Assembly: GCF_007971385.1 (NCBI RefSeq)
Contig: NZ_CP042434.1
Coordinates: 372,001-436,000 of the forward strand
From: Arachidicoccus ginsenosidivorans
GTDB taxonomy: Bacteria; Bacteroidota; Bacteroidia; Chitinophagales; Chitinophagaceae
Length of the DNA stretch: 64,000 bases
Direction: 5' to 3'
Shown here: piece by piece, positions 19,382 to 31,131 of the stretch
How positions within the stretch are numbered: position 1 is the first letter of the stretch
Layout of the letters: each line of letters begins with the position of its first letter
Position numbers and translations under genes: made by a program
Notes under the pieces: generated by a model
Databases searched by the model: none
Told to the model about the DNA's origin: nothing
The model's input: only the letters and a program-made list of their open reading frames with translations

Positions 19382-21657
19382 ATGCGTAAATTCAATACAG
19401 GCTCCGTAATTTCAGTAGTTGCCGTGCCTTTGCTTCTTTTGACAGGTCTCGCCCTGGCGCGTGCGCAAAAGATTCCATTTTCCAGACAGAGCTTCCACAG
19501 CAAAGTAGATCAGGCGCAATTATCTGTATGTGCAGCCGATGGCATTAAAGATGATCAGTTCACTCCCTATAAGGATAATAAGGCCTTAAATCAGGTAGCG
19601 ACGAAGGCAATTAACCAGCAGGTAGATAAGGTACAACAAGCTATTGAAAAGGCTGATTTGGATAACAATAGCAAGATCCGGTTTTTAAGGGGCTTGCAGG
19701 AGCTGCTGCAAAACTACAAAACCGCCTATTTAGCCAGGGATATCACAGGTGCCTTACTGGCTAACACCATTAAAGGTTATCAGGACGGCATGGCACTACA
19801 AATCAAACAAAGGGATATCAGTCCAATTTTAAAAGCCAATAAACCGGAGGTAGGTACTTTACTTGCCTTTAATTTTGCATTAAAGGACAATGTGGGTAAG
19901 GATCATTTTCAATACATCCTGCTGGGCAAAGAGATCCATGCCCATCCACGTAAAGCTTTATATATTCTCAGTCAGAATAATGATTTTCCAGCGACAGATA
20001 GCATGGTCAGTGTCATTGCCAGAAAAGATGCCGGTTCTTTATATGATTATGCAGGCTCTACCACCCCTTTGGGTGAAATCATCCGCAAAAGTCAGGATCC
20101 ATTGGTTAATTTAATTGCCCGCATGGCCACCGCTCATGACGCGTCCGGAAAATTAAGCGGGCCACAGTTAATGCCATTTTTGGATGATATTCTGGCTGGC
20201 AAAATTGATTTGGATCAGATTCGTGGGGTTTTGGACAATCAGGTTAAATATTATAAGCTGCTGGTACAAACAGAGATCCATTATGCGGCCATGCTGCAAC
20301 ATAAAGACACCCCTTTAGCCTTGCAGCAAATGCAGGACAGATTACATGCAGTAGGTATCAACACCTTTATCAATAAGGTCAATGGCTTGCATGAAAGATC
20401 CAATTCAGTCCGGTATGCCTGTCTGAGACCTCTGTCCGCAATTGACTTGTATTACCTCATTGTTAACAGTGAACTGGAAATCTATACTTCCAGTTATATC
20501 AATGGAAAAGATTATGGGATTTATAACCTGCTCTGGCAAAAGCTGGTAAAGGCTTTACCAGCGACAGCCTGCTAACCAGCGTCCACTTTGACAAGTATAA
20601 GAAATGGATCAAAATGGCCGCCAACTACAACACTCTGGATGATTTTTTGGGACGGATGGCCCCAGAAAGCGCGCAGCAGCTAATGCTGGCCTTTGTTCGT
20701 AATTTAGATAAAGGTGTGGGAAAAGATTCTTTGGAGGACGCCGTAGATGTGGCAGGAAGCTATGCCTCTATTGATGACCCTAAAATGAGCAAACTCGTGG
20801 TCCATGAAGTGCAAAACCAGCTGCAGCAAGCCAAAACTGTGGGCAATTCAAAGAAATTTAATATTTATGAGATTCTAAAAACGCTCTTTCTTTCGATGGA
20901 TCCGAAAAATAAAATTGATCTTTCCACAAGCCTTGGGATAGGGCCTGTGTATTTTATGCCTATCAAGGACCTGGAAGACACCAGTGGCCGTATCATTATC
21001 CAACAGTTCACCTACGGCGATGCAGATGGCAACGCAAATTATCGGAACTTTATGAGTGCGGTTAACAGAGCAGGCTGGAAATCCACCTCCAATAAATACT
21101 GGTCAACGGTCTCGTCGACCTCCGGCACCCCAATTACAATTTATACCAATAAACCCCTGGATGAACTCCAGGCACTGGATGATAAAGCACAACAGGCACT
21201 GGATGATTACCTGATTGAAAAGGATCTACATCCGACCATGGTCCTGCACAGAGGCCATAGTTATTATTTACCAACCACTATTAAACAATTAGTGCCTTCT
21301 GCCAGAGTCGTACTTCTGGGTAGCTGCGGGAGCTTTCAATCGCTCAGTGATGTACTAAACAAAGCCCCCGAAGCCCAGATTATCTCCAGTAAGCAAACCG
21401 GTGTGGGTAATTTGAATCTTACACTCATCATGGGCATACTCAATACCCTTAAAAAGGGACAGGACCTCAATTGGGTGAAAATGTGGAGTGGTTTTGAAAA
21501 GAAACTAAGCAGTGACAACCGATTTGTGGATTATGTACCACCTTATGAAAATTTAGGCGCCGTTTTTTATATGGCTTATCGAAAACTTCAGGAAAGTGAA
21601 CAGGAAAAGGAAGACAGTATGGAGGCAGATAAAGCAGATATTTCTATCAATAATTAA
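19382..21657 (+). CDS. Large secreted protein of unknown function, paralogue B, apparent frameshift
   Basis: Close tandem paralogue of the gene at 15230, alike over its whole length, with its own signal peptide ending near ARAQK. The frame is lost at the A-run 20538-20541. Alignment with paralogue A shows that one extra A restores LLWQKAGKGFTSDSLLTSVHF, and the second part then continues to the normal end. The equivalent His and Cys (HRGHSYYL, LLGSCGSF) are kept. The repaired product has about 758 residues. Given the other single-base losses in the window I treat this as a probable sequencing error, not a pseudogene. Function unknown. Confidence 0.75.
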
Positions 21658-21761
21658 CCAATGATCAATCAACAGCTCAATTATTAGAGCCGCATTAATT
21701 CATTGCACCAGTATAGCTATAAAGCCCCCTATATTTTACCTAAACCGGTAATTGCCTGCCA

Positions 21762-21810
21762 AAAGCACAAGAGGTCCCTTTAAAAAGATGGACCTCTTGT
21801 GCTTTGCGGA
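21762..21810. terminator. Bidirectional terminator between paralogue B and GH76
   Basis: AAAGCACAAGAGGTCC (21762-21777) is perfectly complementary to 21790-21805. It lies between convergent genes with A/T-rich flanks. Confidence 0.8.
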
Positions 21811-21862
21811 CTAAAGGGCCGTCTACGGACCTTTTTCATTTCATTATATGAGTCACTTTGTT

Positions 21863-23365
21863 TTACCGGCGAAAAGGCAAACAATTAAATAATAAGGATA
21901 CTGCAGTTGAGCAGCCAAAGGCAGAGCGTGGTTTCCCTTCCGGTGTCCTGGTTCCCCATTTGGTTTGAATCAGATTGCTGGAATTACGGTTGTTATAGGC
22001 AACTTTTGCGTTTAGCAGCATCCAGTCTTTCAAATCATCTTTTTTGAGTTCCATTGTATACATACGCGCATACCTGGCCCAAATGCCTTTAAAACCTGGT
22101 AAATCATTACCATTATCTTCAGTATTTATAACCTGGCCGTTAAACATGCTATCCCTGGTATACCTGGCAATGTTTTCCGCTTCCTGAAGATAGCTTTTTT
22201 CCTTTGTATACTGATACAGCATAGTTGCAGCTCCCAGGTAAGTACCTTGATTGTAGGTGGAACTCCAATAACTGGTTTTGATATTCCCCTGCCTGTCAAA
22301 GTCAATTGCATCATTGACTTTCCCGGTCTTTGCATTCAATAGATATAGTTTTGACCAGGAATATAAGGCAATGGCTTTATTGTAATAAGTGCTGTCTCCG
22401 GTAGCTCGGGCCAAATAACAACAGGCTACAATAGCAGGACCATTAATACAGGCATTCTTGGACGTTTTGGTTTCATACCAGATCAATCCGCCACCATAAG
22501 TATTGGTAAAAGCCCTGGCGTACATCTTATCAAACTGATCTTTTGCCTTTTCTAAATACGTTTTATTGCCTCCCAGCAGATATCCTCGGACACTAAATAG
22601 TACAGCCCAGGTGATATCATCATTATAATTATTATACATCCAATCTTCCTTATTATGACCTATAAAATTAGTATACATAGTATCAAAAAGATGTATATAT
22701 TTTTCATTTTTTGTCACCTCAAAGGCGTCCAGTAATACCTCCATCATCTCCGCTTTATCCCAGAATCCTTTACGACTTTGAACATTATAGGTCTTATACC
22801 ACGCATCAAAAATCTTATCTGCTATTGCAGCAGTAGGTGGGGCGTCTTGTGAAGATTGCTTTTCTAATTTCCATTTCTCAGCATCCTGCCGGGAAAAGTC
22901 AGAGACTGTTAAACTGCCCGCGTCACTATCGCCATTTGCGCTCACGCCCATGGCTAGTTTTGCCCCTTCAGGCTGTAAATAATAATACCCCTTGCCGGCT
23001 TTTTTAAGTTGCCATTTGCTCCCATTATTATTGACGTCCTTTTGCTGATCTACCTGCAATACTGAAGACCCGGAATGACCAGCCAGATGTAAAAGCAGAC
23101 CGCTTGCGACATTTGTAAAGGTATACACATTGCTCCCTAGTTCCCTGACAACCCACCGCTGCGCAGCTGATCCCGTATTTGCGCAGTCATCTACCAGCGC
23201 ACCTTCAACCATGGCGGAATTCCTTACGTCTACCACCTTACTATTTGCCTTAGATACTAGACTATAAATATCCCCTGAATGTATCGAGCGGGACTGTCCA
23301 ACTGCCAAATGCGGTTGAAGGAGTAGAAATAAACAACTGATAAACAACAAGTTTAATAACTTCAT
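21863..23365 (-). CDS. Secreted GH76 endo-alpha-1,6-mannanase-like enzyme with ricin-type lectin domain
   Basis: 500 residues. A signal peptide (residues 1-23, ending AVGQ) is followed by a ricin-like beta-trefoil at about 30-168, with three QxW-like repeats (AQRWVV, SKWQLK, EKWKLE). The rest is a GH76 (alpha/alpha)6 barrel. The paired catalytic aspartates are in MYNNYNDDITWAV, and GGGLIWYE and YNQGTYLGA are family segments. GH76 enzymes cut alpha-1,6-mannan backbones as in yeast mannan. The nearby GH92 alpha-mannosidase fits a mannan or glycan-degrading role. Likely periplasmic or surface located. Confidence 0.88.
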   Translation of the reverse strand: MKLLNLLFISCLFLLLQPHLAVGQSRSIHSGDIYSLVSKANSKVVDVRNSAMVEGALVDDCANTGSAAQRWVVRELGSNVYTFTNVASGLLLHLAGHSGSSVLQVDQQKDVNNNGSKWQLKKAGKGYYYLQPEGAKLAMGVSANGDSDAGSLTVSDFSRQDAEKWKLEKQSSQDAPPTAAIADKIFDAWYKTYNVQSRKGFWDKAEMMEVLLDAFEVTKNEKYIHLFDTMYTNFIGHNKEDWMYNNYNDDITWAVLFSVRGYLLGGNKTYLEKAKDQFDKMYARAFTNTYGGGLIWYETKTSKNACINGPAIVACCYLARATGDSTYYNKAIALYSWSKLYLLNAKTGKVNDAIDFDRQGNIKTSYWSSTYNQGTYLGAATMLYQYTKEKSYLQEAENIARYTRDSMFNGQVINTEDNGNDLPGFKGIWARYARMYTMELKKDDLKDWMLLNAKVAYNNRNSSNLIQTKWGTRTPEGKPRSAFGCSTAVSLLFNCLPFRR

Positions 23366-23599
23366 AATTAGAGAAACTTAAATTAATAAGACAGTGCATT
23401 TGTAATGGAATACTTTTTAATTAAGCAAAACATCGAAAACGGGCTATTTAGAAACGCTGGTAATATTTAGTTCTAACGGAAAGAAAATATGATTCAAATC
23501 GCTATCTATTCCAATAAATCGAAAAGAGAAGACATTCAATAAATCTTTACCAAAACCTGAAATAAATTAGCACCATTATATTGTTTGCATATCCAAGAA

Positions 23600-23640
23600 T
23601 AAAACTCCGCCACTAAATAATTAGAGGCGGAGTTCCATTT
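23600..23640 (-). terminator. Terminator after the GH2 gene
   Basis: AACTCCGCC (23603-23611) pairs with GGCGGAGTT (23626-23634), with A/T runs on both sides. It lies directly downstream of the minus-strand GH2 gene. The rest of the 286-bp gap 23366-23651 shows nothing else. Confidence 0.7.
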
Positions 23641-23651
23641 TGACATCCCAC

Positions 23652-26600
23652 CTATTTGCTTAACAAATCAATTTCATAACTGAAATTGGTATCTTTTGAA
23701 TGCACGACGAATTGCGGTAATGGACGCGGTCCACAACCATATGAACCCACACCTAACGTTTTTTTAGACACGCATAAAACAGTTGCATCTGGCGTAGGCA
23801 GATCAATTTTATATTCAACCGGCTGCATTTGCTCATCGCTGTAAGGCAAAGCAGATACTTGTAAATGATTCGTTTCAAGTTCACGAACTTCTATACCTGA
23901 GCCACTTGCACCAGTTACCTTCGCCCAACGTACATCTTCATGATTGCCGCATTCCATTGGCTTCTCATACCCTGTCATCTGTGCCATAACAGTGCTAGCG
24001 AAATTGCCCACATCCGAGCCTCTTTTTCGATCCGCATAATTTTCCATAGGACCTCGACCCAGATAATTAAATTCATTTAAATCCTTATTTAAAAACAATC
24101 TAACCCCTAATCTGGCTAATACAACATTTTGATCACTGAATTTTATATCATTGTCAGATTTAATGACTCCATTGCCATTTACCGTATAGATTACATGCTG
24201 ATGTACAACGAAGTTATTTCTGCCATTTCCGGTCAATTGTGCATCAATCTTGATGACATTATCTTTCACTTGTTTGACAGTCACCTTGTCAGCGTTCCAC
24301 CTCATATGATTGAGTCCGTTTTTCTCCCAGTCAGGATAGGCCCACATATCATCTTTGCGATGTGGAGCTCTCCACAAATGCAACATTGGTCCTCCATTGT
24401 CTTTTAATAATTGTTGACCACCGCGCTGCATCTGTGAGAAAGTACCTGGTTTCTTATCAAAGACAACCGAAAAACCTGCTCCTTTGATCTTAATATTATT
24501 TTGATCATCCTGTAAGGTCAAAGCAGCACCCAGGTCCTGTGTGGGAGCGGCTTCTGGTGTTCCTAACTCGAACTGCTGTTCAGCGACTTCAAAACCTTTT
24601 TTGGCCCAAAGCTGATTATCCGACAAATCAAAGGAAATCCTTAAAAAGTATTCCGCTCCAGGTTTGGGATTGACTGAATAAGGTACTTTGATCACTTTGT
24701 CTTGTCCAGGAGCAATACTACCTACTTTTAATGGTCCTGAAGCAATGGTTTTACCATTTTCACTCAACAGCCACTTGGCGGTCAAGCTGTCCAAATTGGT
24801 AAACTGATATCTGTTTTTGACGGTAAATTCTTTTTTCTGACGGTCTTTTTCTGTAATGGTTATCCATTGGTAGGCATGTTTCAACTCAGGATAATGCGGT
24901 TTTAAAGTACGGTCAGAAAACACTACACCTTTGTGTATAAAGTAACGGTCATTTGGAACATCTCCAAATCCACCGCCATAGGCTGTAATATGATGATTAG
25001 GATCACGATCATTATAAATACCTTGATCCTGCCATTCCCATATTGCGCCGCCTAATAAGGAAGGGTATTTATCAAAGAGATCATTATATATCGCTACTGC
25101 ACCCATGGAATTAAACATAGCGTGCGCATATTCACACAAATAGAAAGGTTTGGTCAAAGTAGAATCTTTTGCATGCTTTTCTAGATCTCCCACACCAGTA
25201 TACATTTCACTATCTATATCAGCAGGATTATTTTTACCAATTCCAAACCCTTGATAATGCGTCGGTCTGGTTGGATCAATATCTCTGATGGCTTTCAAAA
25301 TAGCCCTAAAATTGCTCCCTCCGCTCCCACATTCGTTCCCTAAGGACCAAATAATAACTGAAGGGTGATTTTTAAAATTCTCAACATTAGCCACATTGCG
25401 ATCTATTAATGCAGCTTTTACTCGGGGATCTTCATTAAACTCATCCCAAGATCCGTGACTTTCCAAATTTGCTTCAGCTACTAAATAAATACCATATTCA
25501 TCACATAGTTCGTACCATCTGGGATCATCAGAATAGTGACAGGTTCTTACGTGATTACAATTCGCTTGCTTGATGAGTAGTATATCCTTGACCATCTGAT
25601 CTTCTGTAATGGCATGTCCATCATCAGGCCAGTTTTCATGGCGGTTAACCCCTTTCAATTTAATTGGAACACCGTTAACCAAAAATAACCGACCCTTTAT
25701 TTCAATCTTTCTAAAGCCCGTACGGGAGGAGATGGTTTCTTTTACTTCACTTCCTTCCTTCAAAGTCAAAACGGTCGTATATAATTTAGGCGTCTCGGCT
25801 GTCCACTTTTCTGGCTTTTTAACATCAAAGGAAGTTGACAGTTTTACTTCCTGGCCTGGAGCCAAAGAAGGAATATTAACTGTAGCACTCGCACCCTTTA
25901 CTTCTTTATTCCCATCATATAAAACAGCTTTTAACTGTCTTGCTGGAATAGTCTCAGTTCCAAAGTTTTTTACCTTAGTAGCCACTTTTACCACTGCATT
26001 TTTATATTCTTTATCCAGGTCTGTTTTGATGAAAAAATCCCTAATATGTTCCTGCGGGCTGCTCCATAGGGTAACATTTCTGTAAATACCGCTTAATTTC
26101 CACATATCCTGATCCTCCATGTAGCTTCCCGTGGTAAACCGGTAAACTTCAACTGCGATCATATTTTTGCCAGGATGGACATATTTGGTTAAATCAAATT
26201 CGGCCGCATTGCGGCTGTTCACACTGTAACCAACTTTTTGTCCATTGACCCAAAGAAAAAAGCCCGCATCCACGCCATCAAAGGTTACAAATATCCTTCT
26301 TCCATTCCAGTTTGCAGGAATTTCAAAATCTCGTCTGTAACTTCCTACAGGATCCCTTTGTTCATAAGTTGTATAACTCACGGGCGGCGTGCTCATTACC
26401 CTAGGAAAGTCCTTTTTAAAGATATAAGTGAAGTTGCTATAATCTGGTGTCCCATATCCTTTTAATCCCCAATTGGAAGGCACAGCAATATTATCCCATT
26501 TGGATACATCATAATCTGGTTTATAGAAATTTTCCGGGCGCATCTGTGGCCAGGAAGCCCAATTAAACTTCCAGGTACCATTTAAACTAATAGCAAAAGA

Positions 26601-26887
26601 AGATTTACGTCTATTAGCGACTAATGCTTCTTTTGTGATGCATATGGCATTAATGTCGCATGATAAGGTTCTTTGTTGATCCCCAGGCATTCAGGATCTT
26701 GGATTTCCTTGGGCACAAATGCGGTGTCTGTTTTGGAAAACAAATGGCTCTTTGAGCCTGATTGACCAAAACTTAATTGACAAATTAAGGCCAATAAAAG
26801 TGCAGTTATCAACCGACCCAATTGAACCTTATTTGAGGGCATGTGCATTATTTGATTTTGTTTAGATGAAGATCTTTTTAAAAACAT
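23652..26887 (-). CDS. Secreted GH2 beta-galactosidase (LacZ-type), apparent frameshift
   Basis: Retaining beta-galactosidase of about 1,075 residues. Domains in order are signal peptide (LITALLLALICQLSFGQ), sugar-binding jelly roll (SLNGTWKFNW, GSYRRDFEIPANW), immunoglobulin-like domain, TIM barrel and the C-terminal Bgal_small_N domain. The acid/base Glu is in WSLGNECGSG and the nucleophile Glu in FYLCEYAHAM. The N-terminal export part is in another frame; one more A in the run (T 26631-26634 on plus) joins YASQKEALVANRR. The ATG at 26887 is used; 26848 is an alternative start. Divergent from GH92. Confidence 0.9.
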
Positions 26888-26925
26888 AATGATGGATGTT
26901 GTATACTGAAAAAATGCCAAATCAT

Positions 26926-26963
26926 AAACTTCTTTAATGCAAACCTTTGCATTAAAGAAGTTT
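26926..26963. promoter_or_regulatory. 38-bp palindrome in the GH2/GH92 divergent region
   Basis: AAACTTCTTTAATGCAAA (26926-26943) and its exact complement (26946-26963) are separated by just CC. It lies upstream of both divergent glycosidase genes, so it is more likely an operator or structured leader than a terminator. The remaining part of the gap to 27309 is AT-rich, without ORFs or further structure that I can support. Confidence 0.5.
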
Positions 26964-27309
26964 TAAAGATACTCAATATGTCCCCCTACAATTGACCGAC
27001 CGCTACTCTTTGCTATTTTTTCCCATTTCGTTAACAATGACCTGGTATAATTCATTGCGTGTTGCTGACAGCCTGTATTTCAGGCTTTGTCTAGTTTTAG
27101 GTTAATCGAAGTGAAAATAAAAATACATTAGGCCAATAGAGGTTAGCCTATATAAAGGGTACACATAAAAGAACAGTACGACAATTCAGTGCAGGTTTGA
27201 TAAGAAAAAACAGAAGAAGATTTAATATAGCAAGAGAATTGCATTTTCCATTGACCATAATTATTGATATAACGATCCATTCCAGATTTGACCTCAACAC
27301 AAAATAAAA

Positions 27310-29564
27310 ATGAAAAATCCCCCTATATCATTTACTTTCTTTTCATAATTACCGCATTATCCTGTCGTCAGCCAGGTCTGCATTTAACTAAATACGTAAA
27401 TCCATTATTAGGTACTACTGCACTTACTGACTCCGCAGAACTTGGTTATAATCCTCCTTGGCGAACCTGGAACGGCCTCACTGGTCCAGCAGCAACAGTA
27501 CCATTCGCTATGGTTCAGGTCGTGCCTGTTACTACTTATGGCAGTGGTAGCGGCTATGAATATGAAGTAAATACCATCAAAGCCTTCGCCCAAACGAGCG
27601 GCACAGATTGGGGACAACTTAATATTCCTATTATGCCGCTAGAAGGCAATAATTTTACGGCAGATGATTTCGCATCCAAATATAGCCATTCCAACGAATC
27701 AGCCCACCCGGGCTATTATAGCGTGGTATTGGATCGCTACCATATCAAAGCTGAACTAACGGCCACTAAAAGATGCGCCTTTCATAAATATACTTACTTG
27801 GATGGCCAGGATAAAAAACTCGCTTTCGACCTTGTTCATTCAGGAGGAGGCAGTAGCATCTGGAAATTTAATAAAACGGGGGATAATATTGTGACGGGTA
27901 GGCAGGGAGGCTTGTATTTTTATGCCGTCACTAATCTTAAGATTGATAGTTTTAATATTTACAAACGTAATCCAACCCAGCCAGATATTCCACGTAGCGG
28001 CCAAGGCGCAGGTGGTCAGCATAAACTAACAGGCGATATTGATATCCCAGTTGTTAGTTTTGAAAAATCAAATAAACCCTTAGAAGTCAAAATAGGCATT
28101 TCCAGAGTAAGTCCTGAAGGAGCAAAGCTCAATTATACGACAGAAATCGCCAACAAAAGCTTCTCCGAAGTGTACAAAAATGCTGACAATAGCTGGGAAA
28201 AGCTACTTGATAAGGTAAAAGTGACAGGTGGCACCGAAAGACAAAAGATGCTCTTCTATTCCTGTCTTTACCGCCAATTCTGGTACCCAAGTATCACCAG
28301 TGATGCGGACGGCAAAACAGCTATTTACCACCGAAGCAGAAGAGAGCCAGGTAATCATTCTAAGCCTTCCATTGAAAAACAAGATACAATCCCAGGATTT
28401 GATACATACTCAAGTCCTGCTTTTTGGGACGTTTTTCGCACGCAGCTTGTAATGCTTGATATGGTATTGCCTAAAGTCAGTAACGACATCATCAAATCCC
28501 TTATTCTGACCGGTGAACATTCAGGCGGCTTTCTGCCCACCTCCTTTCATGGAGATTTTGCTTCTTCTTTTATCACGGGTGCTTATCTGCGTGGCATTAA
28601 GGACTATGATGTCAAAAAAGCCTATCAGCTCATGCTAGATAATGCCAATACGCCAACGGGTGAAGGGGTGCGCGGTCCCAGACCTCACAACGGCCAGTAT
28701 CTTAAATTAGGCTACGTTCCTGAAGCCAATATTCTTAATCCGGTAACAGAGACTGTATCCACTGCAGGAACTACCAAAACGCTTGAATTTGCTTATTCGG
28801 ATTATTCTATCGCACTTATGGCAAAGGCATTAGGAGACTCTTCAACGTATAAATCAATGTTGAAGCGCAGTCAAAACTATAAAAATGTGTTTGATCCCGA
28901 GACTGAGCTGATGCGAGGCCGTCTGGCCGACGGCTCCTGGTATGCCCCGTTTGATCCGGGATACCCTTATTACGAATTCATGTACCGGGAGGCAAACGCC
29001 TGGCAGGCTTCCTTTTTTGTACCACAGGACACCAAAGGCCTAATTTCACTCTTTAAAAGTCCTGCAGATTTTGAACGTAAAGTCGACTCCCTATTCACCA
29101 TTCCCTGGGGCGGATATGCCAAGGATAATCTATCCTGCTTTCTAGGACAGTTCTGTATGGGCAATCAGCCGGACTTTAACTATCCCTATCTTTATTACTT
29201 TGTAAATAAGCCAGAAAAATCCCAGGCAATTCTCTCCAAACTATTGTCAGATTATTTCGGGATGGGCCCAGAAGGCCTTGCCCTTCCGGGAATGGATGAC
29301 CACGGTTCTCTAACAGGCTGGTATGTCTTTAATGCGATGGGCATCTATCCTTATTCTCCTGCAGATCCACAATATATTGTATCAGTGCCTATATTTGACA
29401 AAATCGAAATAAAACTTGGCAACGGGAAAACCTTTACCATCAATAAAAAAGGCAGTGGCAAAAATATCGATCACCTTACTATTGGGGGCAAACCCTTAAA
29501 CGATTGGTTTGTCAATTATAAGGACATGTCTAAAGGGGAAGCCCTAAACATTTTCACTAAGTAG
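27310..29564 (+). CDS. GH92 alpha-mannosidase lipoprotein, apparent frameshift near start
   Basis: About 750 residues. The lipoprotein signal FLFIITALSC places it in the periplasm or outer membrane. The GH92 sequence is clear: YVNPLLGT, GPAATVPFAMVQ, SGTDWGQLNI, FWDVFRTQ, GFLPTSFHGD and the calcium/catalytic part GLALPGMDDHGSLTGWYVFNAMGIYPYSP. GH92 enzymes are calcium-dependent exo-alpha-mannosidases. The ATG at 27310 reads MKNPP and joins the main frame with one extra C in the run 27319-27323; otherwise a TTG at 27288 must be used. Together with GH76 it suggests alpha-mannan or N-glycan use; no SusC/SusD pair is nearby. Confidence 0.9.
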
Positions 29565-29651
29565 CACAAATTGCCCATTAGGTAAAGGATTAAAAGCGGC
29601 TCGCTCAGTGGACCAATAGCATTCTTAATTGATAAATTAGCACCAATACAA

Positions 29652-30158
29652 TTAACCTAATTGCAATCTGGACGCAAGCCAGCTATCCTTAATAGGAACC
29701 AGCCATTTTTCTGTCCAGTCTTTTTTATTGGCCACCAGATTATTAAAATAAAGTGTTTCCTTGGTAAGAAACCCTTGACTAATTGCATAATCCAATTGAT
29801 TCATGGGCAATAGCTGCACCTGGTCTTTTATAATAAAGGCCAGCAGTTGCCTGTCAAAAAACTGTACCCCAAATTTCTTTTCCAACTGTTTTACAAACCG
29901 GATAGAGCTATCGGTACTGCAACCACTAATCGGCCCCCCCGTTTCATCGGCCATAATAACCAAAAACTGACCAAAGAATAAGTTGATATAGGCACTATTG
30001 GCTCTTCCGTGGGTATTCCAGTCTGCGGCAAATACCTGGATATCATTCTCAAGTTCCAGTGCTTCGGATATGGTCAGCTTTCTGCTACTCTGGTAAATCC
30101 ACACCTTGGAACTTTCGGGGAAAGTAACAGGGATATGTTGTATATAGTTTACATCCAT
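29652..30158 (-). CDS. Conserved Bacteroidota protein of unknown function
   Basis: 168 residues, starting MDVNYIQHIPVTFPESSKVWIYQSSR. Relatives are widespread in Bacteroidota and are often mislabelled as ABC transporter ATPases, but no Walker motif is present here. The core AADWNTHGRANSAYINLFFGQFLVIMADE is the best conserved part. No signal peptide or helix is seen, so it is probably cytoplasmic. It lies 20 bp downstream of the Fe-S protein gene and is likely in its operon. Confidence 0.75.
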   Translation of the reverse strand: MDVNYIQHIPVTFPESSKVWIYQSSRKLTISEALELENDIQVFAADWNTHGRANSAYINLFFGQFLVIMADETGGPISGCSTDSSIRFVKQLEKKFGVQFFDRQLLAFIIKDQVQLLPMNQLDYAISQGFLTKETLYFNNLVANKKDWTEKWLVPIKDSWLASRLQLG

Positions 30159-30178
30159 CTTCTTCGTAATCTTAATAG

Positions 30179-30958
30179 CTAATTTAATGATTCTGCAATC
30201 AGCTCGGCAATGTCTTTTACGATGACATTTTCTTCCTGTTGCTTACTTTTAATGCCATCCACCATCATCGTATTGCAAAATGGACAAGCGGATGCCACAA
30301 TACTCGCCTCTGTTTCAAGGGCCTGTTCTGCCCGGGCAATATTAATACGTTTATCGCCTTTCTCCTCCTCCTTAAACATTTGCGCACCACCGGCACCGCA
30401 ACACATGCCTTTGCTGCGACAGTTTTTCATTTCTACCAGTTCAGCATCCAGGGCTTCCAGTACTTTTCTGGGTGCTTCATAAATATTATTGGCTCTGCCT
30501 AAATAGCAACTATCGTGGTAAGTTATTTTTTTTCCTTTAAAATTGCCACCCTCTTTTAGTACTATACGGCCCTCATCTAGGAGTTGTTGTAAAAATACAC
30601 TGTGATGGATGACTTCATAATGACCACCTAATGCGGGATATTCATTTTTAAGGATATTAAAACAATGGGGACAGGTCGTTACAATTTTCTTTACTTGATA
30701 TCCATTGAGTATCTGGATATTTCCATAAGCCATCATCTGAAACAGGAATTCATTGCCAGCCCTTCTGGCAGGATCCCCTGTACAGCTTTCTTCTTTGCCA
30801 AGCACTGCATATTTGATACCTGTCTTATTTAATATTGTTGCAAATGCTCTGGTGATATTTTGTGCACGCTGATCAAAGCTACCCGCACATCCAACCCAGA
30901 AAAGAACTTCCGGTGTCTCACTATTCATCACCATTTCTGCCATTGTAGGAACCTGCAT
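30179..30958 (-). CDS. Cysteine-rich (CCG-domain) Fe-S binding protein
   Basis: 259 residues with two CCG/DUF224 cysteine-rich domains, as in HdrB, GlpC and LutA. The first has WVGCAGSF and TTCPHCFNILKNEYP. The second has YHDSCYLGRANNIYEAPR, CCGAGGAQMF and ACPFCNTMMVDG. Such domains bind Fe-S clusters and take part in electron transfer from oxidoreductases. The partner with a ferredoxin domain is not in the window up to the divergent ung gene, so it is presumably encoded elsewhere. The next gene downstream is the unknown 168-residue protein. Confidence 0.88.
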   Translation of the reverse strand: MQVPTMAEMVMNSETPEVLFWVGCAGSFDQRAQNITRAFATILNKTGIKYAVLGKEESCTGDPARRAGNEFLFQMMAYGNIQILNGYQVKKIVTTCPHCFNILKNEYPALGGHYEVIHHSVFLQQLLDEGRIVLKEGGNFKGKKITYHDSCYLGRANNIYEAPRKVLEALDAELVEMKNCRSKGMCCGAGGAQMFKEEEKGDKRINIARAEQALETEASIVASACPFCNTMMVDGIKSKQQEENVIVKDIAELIAESLN

Positions 30959-31119
30959 GCAGTAGACGTATTAAAAGTTTTTTGTTAATGATTCTAATAC
31001 CGCAAATGTACGGCTAATTTGTTAAATACTGGGTGTCATAGGGGGAAGTGCCCGCATAGCAAAATGTAAATATTAAAGGGATTCTGGCACTTGAGCCCCA
31101 TTTTAATCTGTGAATTACC

Positions 31120-31131
31120 TACTTTTGGAAT
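31120..31131 (+). promoter_or_regulatory. TAnnTTTG box 4 nt before ung start
   Basis: TACTTTTG (31120-31127), then GAAT, then the ATG at 31132. The distance is too short for a ribosome-binding leader and suggests a leaderless mRNA. Confidence 0.6.

Noticed and set aside
20538..20541. Paralogue B as a true pseudogene
   Set aside because: Only one base is missing in an A-run and both halves are otherwise intact, as in many essential genes of this window; sequencing error is the simpler reading.
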